NCBI GenBank assembly: GCA_041652335.1
Contig: JBAZHL010000009.1
Coordinates: 1-26,948 of the forward strand
DNA: 26,948 nucleotides
Reading direction: 5' to 3'
DNA from: 2-01-FULL-49-10 sp041652335
GTDB lineage: Bacteria; Patescibacteriota; Kazan-3B-28; UBA10110
A program made the translations under genes and the position numbers. This document shows positions 6,136 through 14,817 of this stretch, one piece after another. Under the pieces are notes generated by a model. The model was not told where the DNA came from. It saw only the letters and a program-made list of their open reading frames with translations, and did not search any database. Positions within the stretch are counted from its first letter, which is position 1. Each line of letters starts with the position of its first letter.

Positions 6136-7410
6136 TTATTTTTTGCGGAACAGTTTTTTCTTAGCCAGCACCGCGGCAGCACCGTTTAACGGGAACATGA
6201 TCAACCAAGGTAGTAACGGCAAACCAGTTTTATCTAAGTAAGTGTAACCCATATAGGTAGCCTCTTCGCCATCGCTTCTCCGAACCTTTACCTGATATTC
6301 AGTGTCTTCGTTAACAATTACTTGGGGCACTAACACCACGATCTTGCTATCGCTCCAAGAGACAATATCAGCTAAACGAGTGCCGACATATACCCGGCCC
6401 TCATCGCTATCAAAATTACTACCGTGGATATCAACCTCGACATCCTCGTCCTCGTAACCCTGCCCAGGAACAATGTAGTCGATCTCCGGGCCATCAGTGA
6501 CCACACCACCACTAATAGTAATATTCGAGCTATCCGATTTAGTTACGCTACCCTGAGTGGCGGTTACGGTAACCTCAGCGGAGCCATGGGAAAGAGCTTT
6601 GTAAATAACTGAACTACCGGTAGTGGAGCTCAATGTACCATCACCATCAACTTCCCAAGCGTAGGTAACGCCTGAAGTGATAGTATTGCCGTCAGAATCA
6701 GTCGAAGTAGCAGTTAAGGTTTTCTCACCATAGGGGATCACTGTGGCACTTGCTGGAGTTAAGGAAACCGAGCTAAGCACCGCTGCCTCTTCTTCGTAGG
6801 CTTGAATAGTAAGATCGGCTTCTTTGGCTGCCGACAGAATATCGGGATTGCTGGTAGTAGTACCAGTCACATTAGAATCGGAGGTAGCTCCACTGGTATA
6901 GTCAAAGCCTAAGTGCACGGTGGTGCCTACCGGACTGGTCGATACCGGCTTAAACACTAACGTAGCAAAGGTGCTGTTACCATTAGTGTAATCCGGCGTA
7001 GCACCAGCTACTTCCGGGCTATTGATGGTACGCGACATCGAAACTTTTTCGTTAGTGTTGGCTGCGCTCACGCCAGCGGTGGTAGTAGGAGCGCCCTTAA
7101 CCTGAACTGGGTAAAAATCACCAGACCCAACACCAGCCATTGAGCCGCGCACATACTGGATCTGGGTGTTATCAAAAGTAACGTGGACATCGGCACCAGC
7201 CGAATTGGCACCGTGAGTATTGATCTTAACGTCTACACTAAACTCACCGGTAGCGTTAAGTTTAACCGTACCGGTGGTAGCGCTTTCCCCCGGAGGCGCA
7301 AAGTATAAAACCGCCACGTTCCCGTTAGCGACGCCCGTCTGAGCCACCACTAACAAAGGAGCGGCGATCAGTTGGAATCCGACTAAAATGGCTGTAAGCA
7401 GTTTTTTCAT
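6136..7410 (-). CDS. Membrane-anchored surface protein with cohesin-like, Ig-like and IPT/TIG domains, 424 aa
   Basis: Order of parts: signal peptide (1-24); a cohesin-like beta-sandwich (about 30-200: G-E-F-S-V-D-V-K-I-N-T, then G-A-D-V-H-V-T-F-D-N-T-Q-I, then F-A-T-L-V-F-K-P); a BIG2-type Ig-like domain (about 212-298: S-L-T-P-A-S-A-T-V...E-V-T-V-T-A-T); an IPT/TIG domain (about 305-392: P-G-Q-G-Y-E-D-E-D-V...G-S-N-F, then V-S-W-S-D-S-K-I-V-V-L-V-P); and a C-terminal helix (about 397-415) with tail KKKLFRKK holding it in the membrane. Cohesins bind dockerins, and the next two genes upstream encode dockerin-type sequences, so this is a plausible anchoring scaffold. It has its own perfect promoter (7482-7454) but may also be reached by readthrough. 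The cohesin call is by pattern; ligand is inferred. Confidence 0.8.
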   Translation of the reverse strand: MKKLLTAILVGFQLIAAPLLVVAQTGVANGNVAVLYFAPPGESATTGTVKLNATGEFSVDVKINTHGANSAGADVHVTFDNTQIQYVRGSMAGVGSGDFYPVQVKGAPTTTAGVSAANTNEKVSMSRTINSPEVAGATPDYTNGNSTFATLVFKPVSTSPVGTTVHLGFDYTSGATSDSNVTGTTTSNPDILSAAKEADLTIQAYEEEAAVLSSVSLTPASATVIPYGEKTLTATSTDSDGNTITSGVTYAWEVDGDGTLSSTTGSSVIYKALSHGSAEVTVTATQGSVTKSDSSNITISGGVVTDGPEIDYIVPGQGYEDEDVEVDIHGSNFDSDEGRVYVGTRLADIVSWSDSKIVVLVPQVIVNEDTEYQVKVRRSDGEEATYMGYTYLDKTGLPLLPWLIMFPLNGAAAVLAKKKLFRKK

Positions 7411-7453
7411 TTTTGTTTTTGGTCTCCCCCGAGAGGTTCTGACCTATTATCTT

Positions 7454-7482
7454 ATTATACTACACTTTTTGGCTTCTGTCAA
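7454..7482 (-). promoter_or_regulatory. Perfect sigma70-type promoter for the cohesin-like gene
   Basis: On the minus strand TTGACA at 7482-7477, a 17-base spacer ending in GTAG, and TATAAT at 7459-7454. It starts seven bases after the stop codon of the dockerin gene, so the cohesin-like gene can be expressed separately from its upstream neighbours. The leader then carries GGGGGAG and an A-rich run before the ATG. Confidence 0.9.
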
Positions 7483-7489
7483 GGGTTAC

Positions 7490-8599
7490 TTATGAGGTAA
7501 ATGCATTCATCAGGAGCATTAAATCGATGCTATTAACCACCCCGTCACCGTTCAGGTCATATTCAGAATTCTGGCCGGTAGGGGCATTAAAGGAGCCTAA
7601 CTCCACCCCGATCTTCTCGTCAAAATCCCTCACCTGGAAAGGTATGATCTGGGTCTCGACAGTAGAGCCACTTACCACCAAGGCGTAAGCCCCCGGCGAT
7701 AGTGTAGTAGCAAATGTATAGCTTAACCGTTCAGTTAGATCGACCTGTTTCTGGGTATAAACTACTCGATTCTCTAAATCGGCAGATAACACGTCGATGT
7801 CCGCGTTGGTTGGAGCGTTAGTCGATTGATACTGCATTGAGATCTCACGCTCAGCTGCATCCCCGCCGGTCATACCTTCGCCGGTTGCCTCCCCCTCCTT
7901 ATACTGCAAGCTCACGGCGTAAACTGCAGATCGGTGCATCGGGTCAGCATCTTCGAAAGTAAATTTGATCTGCACAAACTGCTCAACATTTTGTTCCACT
8001 ATGGCTGTATGTATCTTTACTCCGTCTTCTGTCTCGCTGTTCTCTACACTTGGATCGAGTGGTTGCCAAACGGCCGAGACAATGGCCGAAGCCGCTGCCG
8101 CGGTGCGATAAGCATAGCGAATGGTAGATCCTTCGGTATTAAAATCGGTTACCTCAACTGCACTAACCAACGGAGCGTCCAGGGTCATATCGATCGCTGC
8201 CGAAGCGTAAAAATGCTCCGCGTAGGTCTCTTGGGTGGGATCCGAAGGAGAGCTAAAGATAGGAGCTACAAAACCTTTGTTCGCTCCATCCTGGTTAGGA
8301 TCGCTGGGAATGCCAGTAAATTGATCAAAGACGCTTACTCCCTCCATCCCCGGCCGAGAGCCATCGGCAAAAAATTTAGAGTCACCGACAAAATCACGAT
8401 TATTAGTCAGGGTAATATCGTAGATACCAGAGGCGCCGACGCCTAATAATTTAAGCATGTACTCCATCCCACCAGAGTAAACCAATAGTCCGGCCACAAT
8501 CACGATGCTGGCGATAATACCAGTTAACTTTAACCAGCGGCTCTTGCGACGAGTAGGCGGCGGGGTTAGGCCCAGATCAAATTGATAGTTAGTGTCCAT
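7490..8599 (-). CDS. Membrane-anchored protein with a single C-terminal dockerin repeat, 369 aa
   Basis: A basic cytoplasmic tail (P-T-R-R-K-S-R) precedes one transmembrane helix (about 25-42), which leaves the rest outside. The outer part is beta-rich, has N-terminal similarity in layout to the 112-aa protein encoded at 14067, and near its end carries a sandwich domain (L-S-P-G-A-Y-A-L-V-V-S-G) of the type that precedes dockerins. The last 23 residues, YDLNGDGVVNSIDLMLLMNA, match one type I dockerin calcium-binding repeat (D-x-N-x-D-G-x-V-N-x-x-D), and the protein stops immediately after it. Dockerins normally have two repeats, so this is a half dockerin. The gene starts 12 bases after the stop of the 1817-aa gene, in an A-rich SD-less context. 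Presumed partner: a cohesin-like domain of the cluster. Confidence 0.8.
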   Translation of the reverse strand: MDTNYQFDLGLTPPPTRRKSRWLKLTGIIASIVIVAGLLVYSGGMEYMLKLLGVGASGIYDITLTNNRDFVGDSKFFADGSRPGMEGVSVFDQFTGIPSDPNQDGANKGFVAPIFSSPSDPTQETYAEHFYASAAIDMTLDAPLVSAVEVTDFNTEGSTIRYAYRTAAAASAIVSAVWQPLDPSVENSETEDGVKIHTAIVEQNVEQFVQIKFTFEDADPMHRSAVYAVSLQYKEGEATGEGMTGGDAAEREISMQYQSTNAPTNADIDVLSADLENRVVYTQKQVDLTERLSYTFATTLSPGAYALVVSGSTVETQIIPFQVRDFDEKIGVELGSFNAPTGQNSEYDLNGDGVVNSIDLMLLMNAFTS

Positions 8600-8611
8600 T
8601 GTGTTTTTTGA

Positions 8612-11600
8612 TTAAGACTGCGGCCAACGAGTTTCTAAATCTCCCTCTCTAAACCAGTTAGCGCCGTAATCACCGTAGATGTAGTTGAGGTCGGGCATAT
8701 TAACCACGCCACTATTATCAAAGTCGGAGAAGATCGAACTCCATAAACCAACCGCTTCGCTAAACCAAGTAGTCCAGTCGATCGCATTAATGGAATCATC
8801 TTCTAAGAACTGGGCGGCATCTGGCACTGGACCAACGTTTCCGGCGATCAGTGTAGGGAAGGTTAGGTTATACGATTGATCGGTCGCAGCTGCGTCTACG
8901 ATAAAGCTATTGCTGGATCTGGCCCACAAGTGACGTGTGCTCTTGATATAGCCTTCGTATTCTTGGCCATCCAACACGTTGCCGGCTGGGATAGTAATAT
9001 CGATGTCGTTGCCACTAAATTCGGTAGGAGCAATATCTAACACCTGATAGGTAAATCCGATCCGAGCAGTGGCGGTATCCGGATACAATCTAAAGTAAAA
9101 CTTTGGTTGAGTGGCGGTACGCTCTGTCTGCATCGGCACGGTAGCGTGGATAGTGATCTCCGGCCGATCAGGCGCATCTGCGTCGATCGTCAGATAACCG
9201 GTCAGGGTATCGCTGATGTCGCCGCCAGCGGCCGTGGCGGTAATGGTAAACTGTTTGTTCGATTGGTCGTCAGCGTCCTCATCGATCAGGACTGAGAGAG
9301 TAACGTAAGCGGTGCCACCAGCTGCCACGGACACCTCATTACTGGGCGTCCAAACCGGGGTGCCTATACCACTAACTTGAGAGGCAAGATTGGTAGAGAG
9401 AGTAACGGTGCCGCTAAAATTATTAACCGAGGTGATTAGAACACCGTAACTGGCGGTATCGCCTTGTTGGAAATCTTTATCTCCCTCGCCCACAAACGAT
9501 AGATCGATATCGCCTTCAGTCACCACTCCGCCGTTAACCTGTAAGATCCCAGCAGCAGCGGTTAAGGTGCGACCGGTTTCGCCTGCCCCCATCACTTCAA
9601 TGCCAGTGACTGAGAAGTTGTAATCGGCAGTATTCTTGTTTTCGGTTGAGCTGGTTACTCTGAGCTTGAACGGATAACCAGTCGAATCAGTGGAGTAAGC
9701 AAATTCGTACAGATTATCGTCGACCACCTCTTGCCCACTGATGGTCTGAACAAAATCAAAATCATCTTCGGAGAAGCCATCGGGCATATCGCCCTCCCAA
9801 TCAAGGCCTAACTGAACAGTAACCGACTCCTCGCCTAAACCAGGGAGTGGCGTGGCGATCAGATCAAATTCGATAGTGGCACCGTTGTCGATCGCTTGGT
9901 CATCCTCGCCGCTAACGAAGTTGATCATACCGATGGTGGCTTCTTGCATGGAGTAGTTAACGGTCAGATTAGCTACCCACGGCAACGAGTCAGGGTCCGA
10001 ACTGTCCGGGGTGGCCATATAGACTACCAACTGGATCTGACGAATCTCATCAAACCAAGTCAGTGTCTGAGCGCTAAATTGCGAGAGGTCAAAATCTTTA
10101 TTAACTCCGGCATCGGCGCTGCCTTCATTATCAATATCGGCGATCTGGAAATAGCCGTCGGGATGGCCTAACGGATCAACTAAAAGATCACCATCTTTAT
10201 CGTAGAATTGAATACCTAAAACGATCTGGGCGCCACCCGGAGCCGAAAGCTCGCTGGTCAGGTTGATTAGTTCCGATAGCGATAAGTTGGCAACCGGATC
10301 ATCAATTGGCCACTGAGCTGAGTAGTAAGTGGATTCAAACGGATCGGAGCCAACTGTAAATGCTGTCTCTATATCGGTGGCGTCGCTCAGCGTCGGGTTT
10401 AGAACATCGCCCATCAAGGCAGTGCCGTCCCAGGCTGCTTCGCCCATATATTCGCCAGTTGGTCCTTCCAACATCTCTGACTGATGATCAGCCACGGTAG
10501 TGACAGGGTAAGAATTTATTTTGATATCCGTGGCATCCCCCTCGACCCCACGCTCACCCAGCTGCAGGCTTAAGCTGGCGTTACCGCTGTCGCGAGCGAT
10601 TACCTGCCAATAGAATGTGGCGATCTTAACCCGATCCCCACTGACGCCGTCAGCTGAGACCAAGAGCTTTAATTCGCCGGTTTGATCGTTATAGATAGGA
10701 TCACCATTTAATTCAAACAAGTCGGACAGCTCGTATCGAACATAGTCGATTACATTTACATTGGAGTTTTTGATGGTGATATCGGCTGCCACCACGCTTT
10801 CGCCAACTGGCGGAGTCAACCAAATATCCACGGCCGTCTCTTCGTTCAATCTCAAAGCCGAACTCCGTGAGCCCTCGGCCAATTTTAACTCTAACTTCGC
10901 TCCCAAATTATCCAGATGGAGAACACCGGTAAACCGATTATCATAGGTGTTGTCTCCAGAGTAGTTTTCGATCATGGCGCAGTAATCCGGAGCATCACCG
11001 ATGTTAAACCAGGTGCCTTCATAAACAACATTGTCGTCCTCATTTAAGGTCACCCGACCAGAGACTGCCCCGGCTGGCACCTTAACTACGATAACTTCGT
11101 TGGACCAGCTAACATATTCGGTAGCAGCTACGCCGCCAAAACGGATTTCACGATTATTTTGTTCGGCACCAAAATTAGTGCCAAACACAGACACCTCGGC
11201 TCCCTCCAAACCAAAGGATGGGGTGGTATAAAAGATGCCTTCGGTCTGCAACGGCAAACCACTGGCATCCTCGCCGATCTCAGTAATCCAACGAGTGACA
11301 TCTAATTCCCCCTTATAGATGACGGCACCCGCGCATTTTTTATCAGTGGTAAGATTAAAATCAGTAGCTAACAATATCTCCACTCGTTCACCGGCGCCTA
11401 AGGCTGGAATAACAAAGAACGGTCCCGCCACTGTTGGGTCCTGGCTGGGCAAGCCCACCAAATTATATAAGCCATAGGTGCTAAATGGCATCGCCTCAGT
11501 GCCGATATTCTGCACAGTAACGGTGATGGCACTATAGTGAGATCCCTCAGCTGCGGTGGTAATGTAGGGATACAGTCTAATCCCTTTCTGGCCAACCGAC

Positions 11601-14065
11601 TTATCGACTACCAGATTCACATTTAGTGGTTGACTAACGATCGATAGATGAGCAGTGTCGAATATGCCCGGATCACTAACATCCGAGATGCGTAACATCC
11701 GCATACCATTAGCGTTATCCTGCGCTCCAGGCAGACCCGGGTTCCAAGTGTAGCTGCCAGAGTCGCCCGACACGGCCAAATTATCTTCGATGACCGACCA
11801 AGTGTTGCCGCTGTCACGCGACTGCTCAATCTTAACAGCGCTAACTCCTCCAGTCAGATCGAAATCAATTTGGTTATCTTCATTCCAATGCAGAACCAAT
11901 CCACCGGTCTGCTCGTCTTTGCCCTGAATGGCAATCCTTTTGGCATCAGCGATGTGGAACCGGCCACTCAGATCAAAGACCCCACCCAGAGGAGAGTTGG
12001 AGTAGTTCTCGTTAGTAACAGAAACCGCAATTCTCAACCAATCACCGCTTTTAATATCGGGGATGATCTCGCCCGAGCTGTCCGTGCCAACCACCCAATT
12101 AAAGGTGCCCTCCGTACCCAAACTGATCGGTAAACTACCCAGCTCGTAACGGACAAGGTCATCGTTGGGCAACCATTCGTTCTGGCTACCTAATTTTTCC
12201 AAGAATATCCGAACCGGGTTGGTGGCGCTGTATAGCGCCGATGTTTTGATCGTGATCGGCTGAGTCTCACCCACCCGCCAGGTATCGTCCCTGACCGGTG
12301 TGGTGTCGCTAACATTAACGTAAGTCATGCTAAAAGTGGAGGGATATCCGGTAAAAGGCGCATCGGTTTCATCCCAAGCCACCACGGTTCGATTATCAAT
12401 ATTTCGAGTAAGAAATACTCGAATCTTGCTTCGTCCCCAGCCGATGGCTCCTAATGGCGCGGCATCCCAACCGTTGCTGCTACTGTTATCGATAGTATTA
12501 AAATCGCGATGAACAGGGATGGTAAAGCCCGGGTACTGGTTGTGAACATTATTAAACTGCTCAATTGCGTAATAGTCAAAATCTACCCGATACGAACTAT
12601 TCTTATAGGCACTACCAACCGTCCAGTTGAAGTTGTCGATGGAGTTAAACAAAGCCTTCTGGCCGCCATAAGGGCTGGCCAAGTGAACTGCATTATCATT
12701 TCTGGCACTGTTGGGAACCAAATGAAGATGATCGGTCGTATCAGCCGTTTTGGACCAATAGTACTGCCAGTAATCAGTTGGCAGATCTGCCAAAGAAGTG
12801 ATACCAATGCTGGTAAAATCACCCGTAACGCCAAAGTTTTTACCAGCCGGCATATCAAAGATAATGGCCTGCTGATCAGCATCTAAAACTAATCCAGCGT
12901 TATCGGCATGGTATTTATAGTTGAAGCCATAAATTAGTCCATAACCGATAGCCAAAGGTTTTACCACCGCACTACTGCCAGCACTACCGGTATAAACCGC
13001 TAACGTATAGCTACCACCATTTCCATACGCCTTATCAAAGTTTTTTCCTATTACATATACTCGCTGAGCCCCTTCACCATACTGATCGATCAAATAGTTA
13101 GAATAGATTTCATCAACCTCCACCGGTTCTGGCAGCTCAGTGGTAGAGATAACTGAAAAATAATCACTGCTACCGTACTTGCCATCAGTAGAGCTATACG
13201 AAGTGATAAATACATCATTAGACGGCAAGACTCCGGTCGGGATATCGGTGCCGTTGTTGTTATATTTACCTACCTTCCAACTAAAGGTAGTCCCGCTGTT
13301 CATCTGGCCTAATTTATACACCCGCCAGTAACCATCAGAGTTTTTGGCTACCACAGAGATAGGACGAGAAATTTGTTGCGAGCCCGAAGAGCCATCCGCC
13401 ATAAATATGGAACGGTTCTGGCCGATGGGCCAGCGATCATGGGCTTCCGGCGGGCCAAACGAAACGGTGCTACCGCTCTGACCGGGAGTATGGGCAGCGG
13501 TAAAAGATGAGCTCCAACCAAACCAGGTTTTGCTTAAAGCGGAGTTAGTGACATAAACTTGAATAACCGAAACGTGGGTCGGCAAGAACGTATCCGGCTC
13601 GGGCGTACCATCGTCTTTAAAGGTATATTCACCGACTTGCCAAGTGGTCTCACATCTAACACTATTGTCAGATGTGCCAGTTGGAGAGAATTCCCGCTCA
13701 TCGATGATACGGTAGGGTCTCCATTTGCCGGTCGAATAATCCGCGATACTCCACCACAAGCTCGCAGTTACCTTGCCATTGACCAACGCCTCGCTGGGTA
13801 CGGTAAAGTATATTTTTTGGGTAGATCCGATCTCCCACAACGAAGCCTGAGTCGGTGATGGTACCGTGACATTACCGCCAGCCACTACTCCCCCGCCTCC
13901 CGCGGGTGGAGTGGTCTGCGCTTGGACACCGTTGGTAGCACCAATCACCAGATACCCCAAAGCGATCGTGACAAAACCAAAAGCAATAACGATCTGCGCC
14001 GCAAACTGATGGCGCGGACGTTGGCTCTTAATAGCTCGGCTAATAGTATGAATTAGTTGATTCAT
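8612..14065 (-). CDS. Giant secreted modular protein with internal cohesin-like domain and C-terminal dockerin, 1817 aa
   Basis: A long signal/anchor segment (hydrophobic about 24-45, then V-Q-A-Q) and a Gly-rich linker lead to repeated Ig-like modules of Kre9/KNH type: about 72-190, 205-308, 585-705 and 705-815. Each has a W-x-(I/V)-G start, and modules 1-3 also have a central W-x-V-G. Residues about 310-580 form an unassigned region (Y-V-I-G-K-N-F near its start). About 815-930 is CARDB-like, 945-1025 an IPT/TIG domain (V-S-V-F-G-T-N-F-G), 1057-1185 a cohesin-like domain, 1190-1380 a jelly-roll-like region, and 1500-1600 an Ig-like domain. The C-terminus has a pre-dockerin sandwich (Y-E-G-Y-I-K-S-T-R-H-L) and two calcium-loop repeats, EDDSINAIDW and DFDNSGVVNMPDL, that make a dockerin. 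No glycosidase or peptidase motif is recognised. The ATG lies one base after the stop of the upstream gene, so translation is probably coupled. Confidence 0.85.
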   Translation of the reverse strand: MNQLIHTISRAIKSQRPRHQFAAQIVIAFGFVTIALGYLVIGATNGVQAQTTPPAGGGGVVAGGNVTVPSPTQASLWEIGSTQKIYFTVPSEALVNGKVTASLWWSIADYSTGKWRPYRIIDEREFSPTGTSDNSVRCETTWQVGEYTFKDDGTPEPDTFLPTHVSVIQVYVTNSALSKTWFGWSSSFTAAHTPGQSGSTVSFGPPEAHDRWPIGQNRSIFMADGSSGSQQISRPISVVAKNSDGYWRVYKLGQMNSGTTFSWKVGKYNNNGTDIPTGVLPSNDVFITSYSSTDGKYGSSDYFSVISTTELPEPVEVDEIYSNYLIDQYGEGAQRVYVIGKNFDKAYGNGGSYTLAVYTGSAGSSAVVKPLAIGYGLIYGFNYKYHADNAGLVLDADQQAIIFDMPAGKNFGVTGDFTSIGITSLADLPTDYWQYYWSKTADTTDHLHLVPNSARNDNAVHLASPYGGQKALFNSIDNFNWTVGSAYKNSSYRVDFDYYAIEQFNNVHNQYPGFTIPVHRDFNTIDNSSSNGWDAAPLGAIGWGRSKIRVFLTRNIDNRTVVAWDETDAPFTGYPSTFSMTYVNVSDTTPVRDDTWRVGETQPITIKTSALYSATNPVRIFLEKLGSQNEWLPNDDLVRYELGSLPISLGTEGTFNWVVGTDSSGEIIPDIKSGDWLRIAVSVTNENYSNSPLGGVFDLSGRFHIADAKRIAIQGKDEQTGGLVLHWNEDNQIDFDLTGGVSAVKIEQSRDSGNTWSVIEDNLAVSGDSGSYTWNPGLPGAQDNANGMRMLRISDVSDPGIFDTAHLSIVSQPLNVNLVVDKSVGQKGIRLYPYITTAAEGSHYSAITVTVQNIGTEAMPFSTYGLYNLVGLPSQDPTVAGPFFVIPALGAGERVEILLATDFNLTTDKKCAGAVIYKGELDVTRWITEIGEDASGLPLQTEGIFYTTPSFGLEGAEVSVFGTNFGAEQNNREIRFGGVAATEYVSWSNEVIVVKVPAGAVSGRVTLNEDDNVVYEGTWFNIGDAPDYCAMIENYSGDNTYDNRFTGVLHLDNLGAKLELKLAEGSRSSALRLNEETAVDIWLTPPVGESVVAADITIKNSNVNVIDYVRYELSDLFELNGDPIYNDQTGELKLLVSADGVSGDRVKIATFYWQVIARDSGNASLSLQLGERGVEGDATDIKINSYPVTTVADHQSEMLEGPTGEYMGEAAWDGTALMGDVLNPTLSDATDIETAFTVGSDPFESTYYSAQWPIDDPVANLSLSELINLTSELSAPGGAQIVLGIQFYDKDGDLLVDPLGHPDGYFQIADIDNEGSADAGVNKDFDLSQFSAQTLTWFDEIRQIQLVVYMATPDSSDPDSLPWVANLTVNYSMQEATIGMINFVSGEDDQAIDNGATIEFDLIATPLPGLGEESVTVQLGLDWEGDMPDGFSEDDFDFVQTISGQEVVDDNLYEFAYSTDSTGYPFKLRVTSSTENKNTADYNFSVTGIEVMGAGETGRTLTAAAGILQVNGGVVTEGDIDLSFVGEGDKDFQQGDTASYGVLITSVNNFSGTVTLSTNLASQVSGIGTPVWTPSNEVSVAAGGTAYVTLSVLIDEDADDQSNKQFTITATAAGGDISDTLTGYLTIDADAPDRPEITIHATVPMQTERTATQPKFYFRLYPDTATARIGFTYQVLDIAPTEFSGNDIDITIPAGNVLDGQEYEGYIKSTRHLWARSSNSFIVDAAATDQSYNLTFPTLIAGNVGPVPDAAQFLEDDSINAIDWTTWFSEAVGLWSSIFSDFDNSGVVNMPDLNYIYGDYGANWFREGDLETRWPQS

Positions 14066-14066
14066 T

Positions 14067-14405
14067 TTATTCAGTTGAAGCAGCTGGGTTAAGCATCAAT
14101 CGATGGTTATCATCCACTCGGAAAGAATCGTTGATCGGCGTGGAGAAGTATCCATCACCAACGCCACTGGAATCAAAGAAGTAATGAGAACTATCATCGG
14201 CATGATCAAGATAGCCATCCAGAGTTAGAACCTTGTCGACACCAGCTTTGGTACCAAACGATCGCAACAGATCACCGATCTGCTGATTGAACAAAACAAC
14301 CGCGATCACGGCTAAGCCCACAAAAATAGCCAGACTTATACGGAAAGCCCGGCTCTTCCACCAGTACACCTTAGGTACGACTGGGTTATACAACTCCTCA
14401 AGCAT
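14067..14405 (-). CDS. Small single-pass membrane protein leading the surface cluster, 112 aa
   Basis: A short tail with a basic K-S-R motif is followed by one transmembrane helix (about 23-39) and a 70-residue outer segment rich in Asp and aromatic residues (L-D-H-A-D-D-S-S-H-Y-F-F-D). The layout K-S-R, helix, L-L-x-x-x-G, T-L is shared with the dockerin protein encoded at 7490-8599, which suggests a paralogous anchor module that here lacks the dockerin. It is the first gene behind a perfect promoter, and its stop is one base from the start of the 1817-aa gene. No Shine-Dalgarno is visible; the leader is A-rich. Function unknown; a partner or truncated relative of the dockerin protein is a reasonable guess. 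Confidence 0.75.
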   Translation of the reverse strand: MLEELYNPVVPKVYWWKSRAFRISLAIFVGLAVIAVVLFNQQIGDLLRSFGTKAGVDKVLTLDGYLDHADDSSHYFFDSSGVGDGYFSTPINDSFRVDDNHRLMLNPAASTE

Positions 14406-14462
14406 GGTTTTGGTTTTTTGTTTTAGTTTTGCCCTTTATTTAAGGCTCCAGCTTGTTTTCTC

Positions 14463-14491
14463 ATTATACTACAAACTTCCCTCTCTGTCAA
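14463..14491 (-). promoter_or_regulatory. Perfect sigma70-type promoter of the surface cluster
   Basis: On the minus strand TTGACA at 14491-14486, a 17-base spacer ending in TTTGTAG, and TATAAT at 14468-14463. The element is nearly the same as the one at 7482-7454. It should drive the genes ending at 14067, 8612 and 7490 as one transcript, since no terminator is visible between them. Confidence 0.9.
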
Positions 14492-14570
14492 GATTGAGCC
14501 GGTCTGGAGAGCGTAACCACTTGCGCGCTAATAGCAAAGATGGTAGTTTATCAGGGTATCGTAGAAAAGG

Positions 14571-14813
14571 ATGAAAAAAGATATCCACCCAACTTATTTC
14601 CCCAAGACCAAGATCCAGTGTGCCTGTGGCAACGTTCTGGAGGTTGGTTCAACGGTAGAAAACCTAAAGATCGAGGTCTGTTCGGCCTGCCATCCTTTAT
14701 ATACCGGAAAACAGAAGCTTTTAGATAAGGCTGGTCGAGTAGAGAAGTTTAAGGCTCGGATGGCCAAAAGTACCGCCAAACAAACCGGTAAAAAGCCTAA
14801 ATCGGGCAAGTAA
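14571..14813 (+). CDS. rpmE: Ribosomal protein L31, 80 aa
   Basis: A component of the large ribosomal subunit that bridges to the small subunit. The sequence MKKDIHPTY opens as L31 does, and the four zinc-ligand positions are occupied: C-A-C-G near residue 17-20 and C-S-A-C-H near 37-41, so this is the zinc-binding type. The C-terminus is extended and basic (T-A-K-Q-T-G-K-K-P-K-S-G-K). A GAAAAGG sits immediately before the ATG, too close to be a standard ribosome binding site. It is divergent from the surface cluster and upstream of prfA, with an inverted-repeat element between. Confidence 0.93.
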   Translation: MKKDIHPTYFPKTKIQCACGNVLEVGSTVENLKIEVCSACHPLYTGKQKLLDKAGRVEKFKARMAKSTAKQTGKKPKSGK

Positions 14814-14817
14814 TTAA

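Noticed and set aside
7934..8446. A 170-aa plus-strand reading frame inside the dockerin gene
   Set aside because: Composition and lack of any motif or ribosome binding site mark it as a shadow of the minus-strand gene.
12509..12886. Overlapping plus- and minus-strand reading frames within the giant gene
   Set aside because: Both are alternative frames of the 1817-aa coding sequence with no independent signals.
14521..14550. Promoter for rpmE at TTGCGC-N17-TAGTTT
   Set aside because: Both hexamers match the consensus poorly and nothing else supports it.
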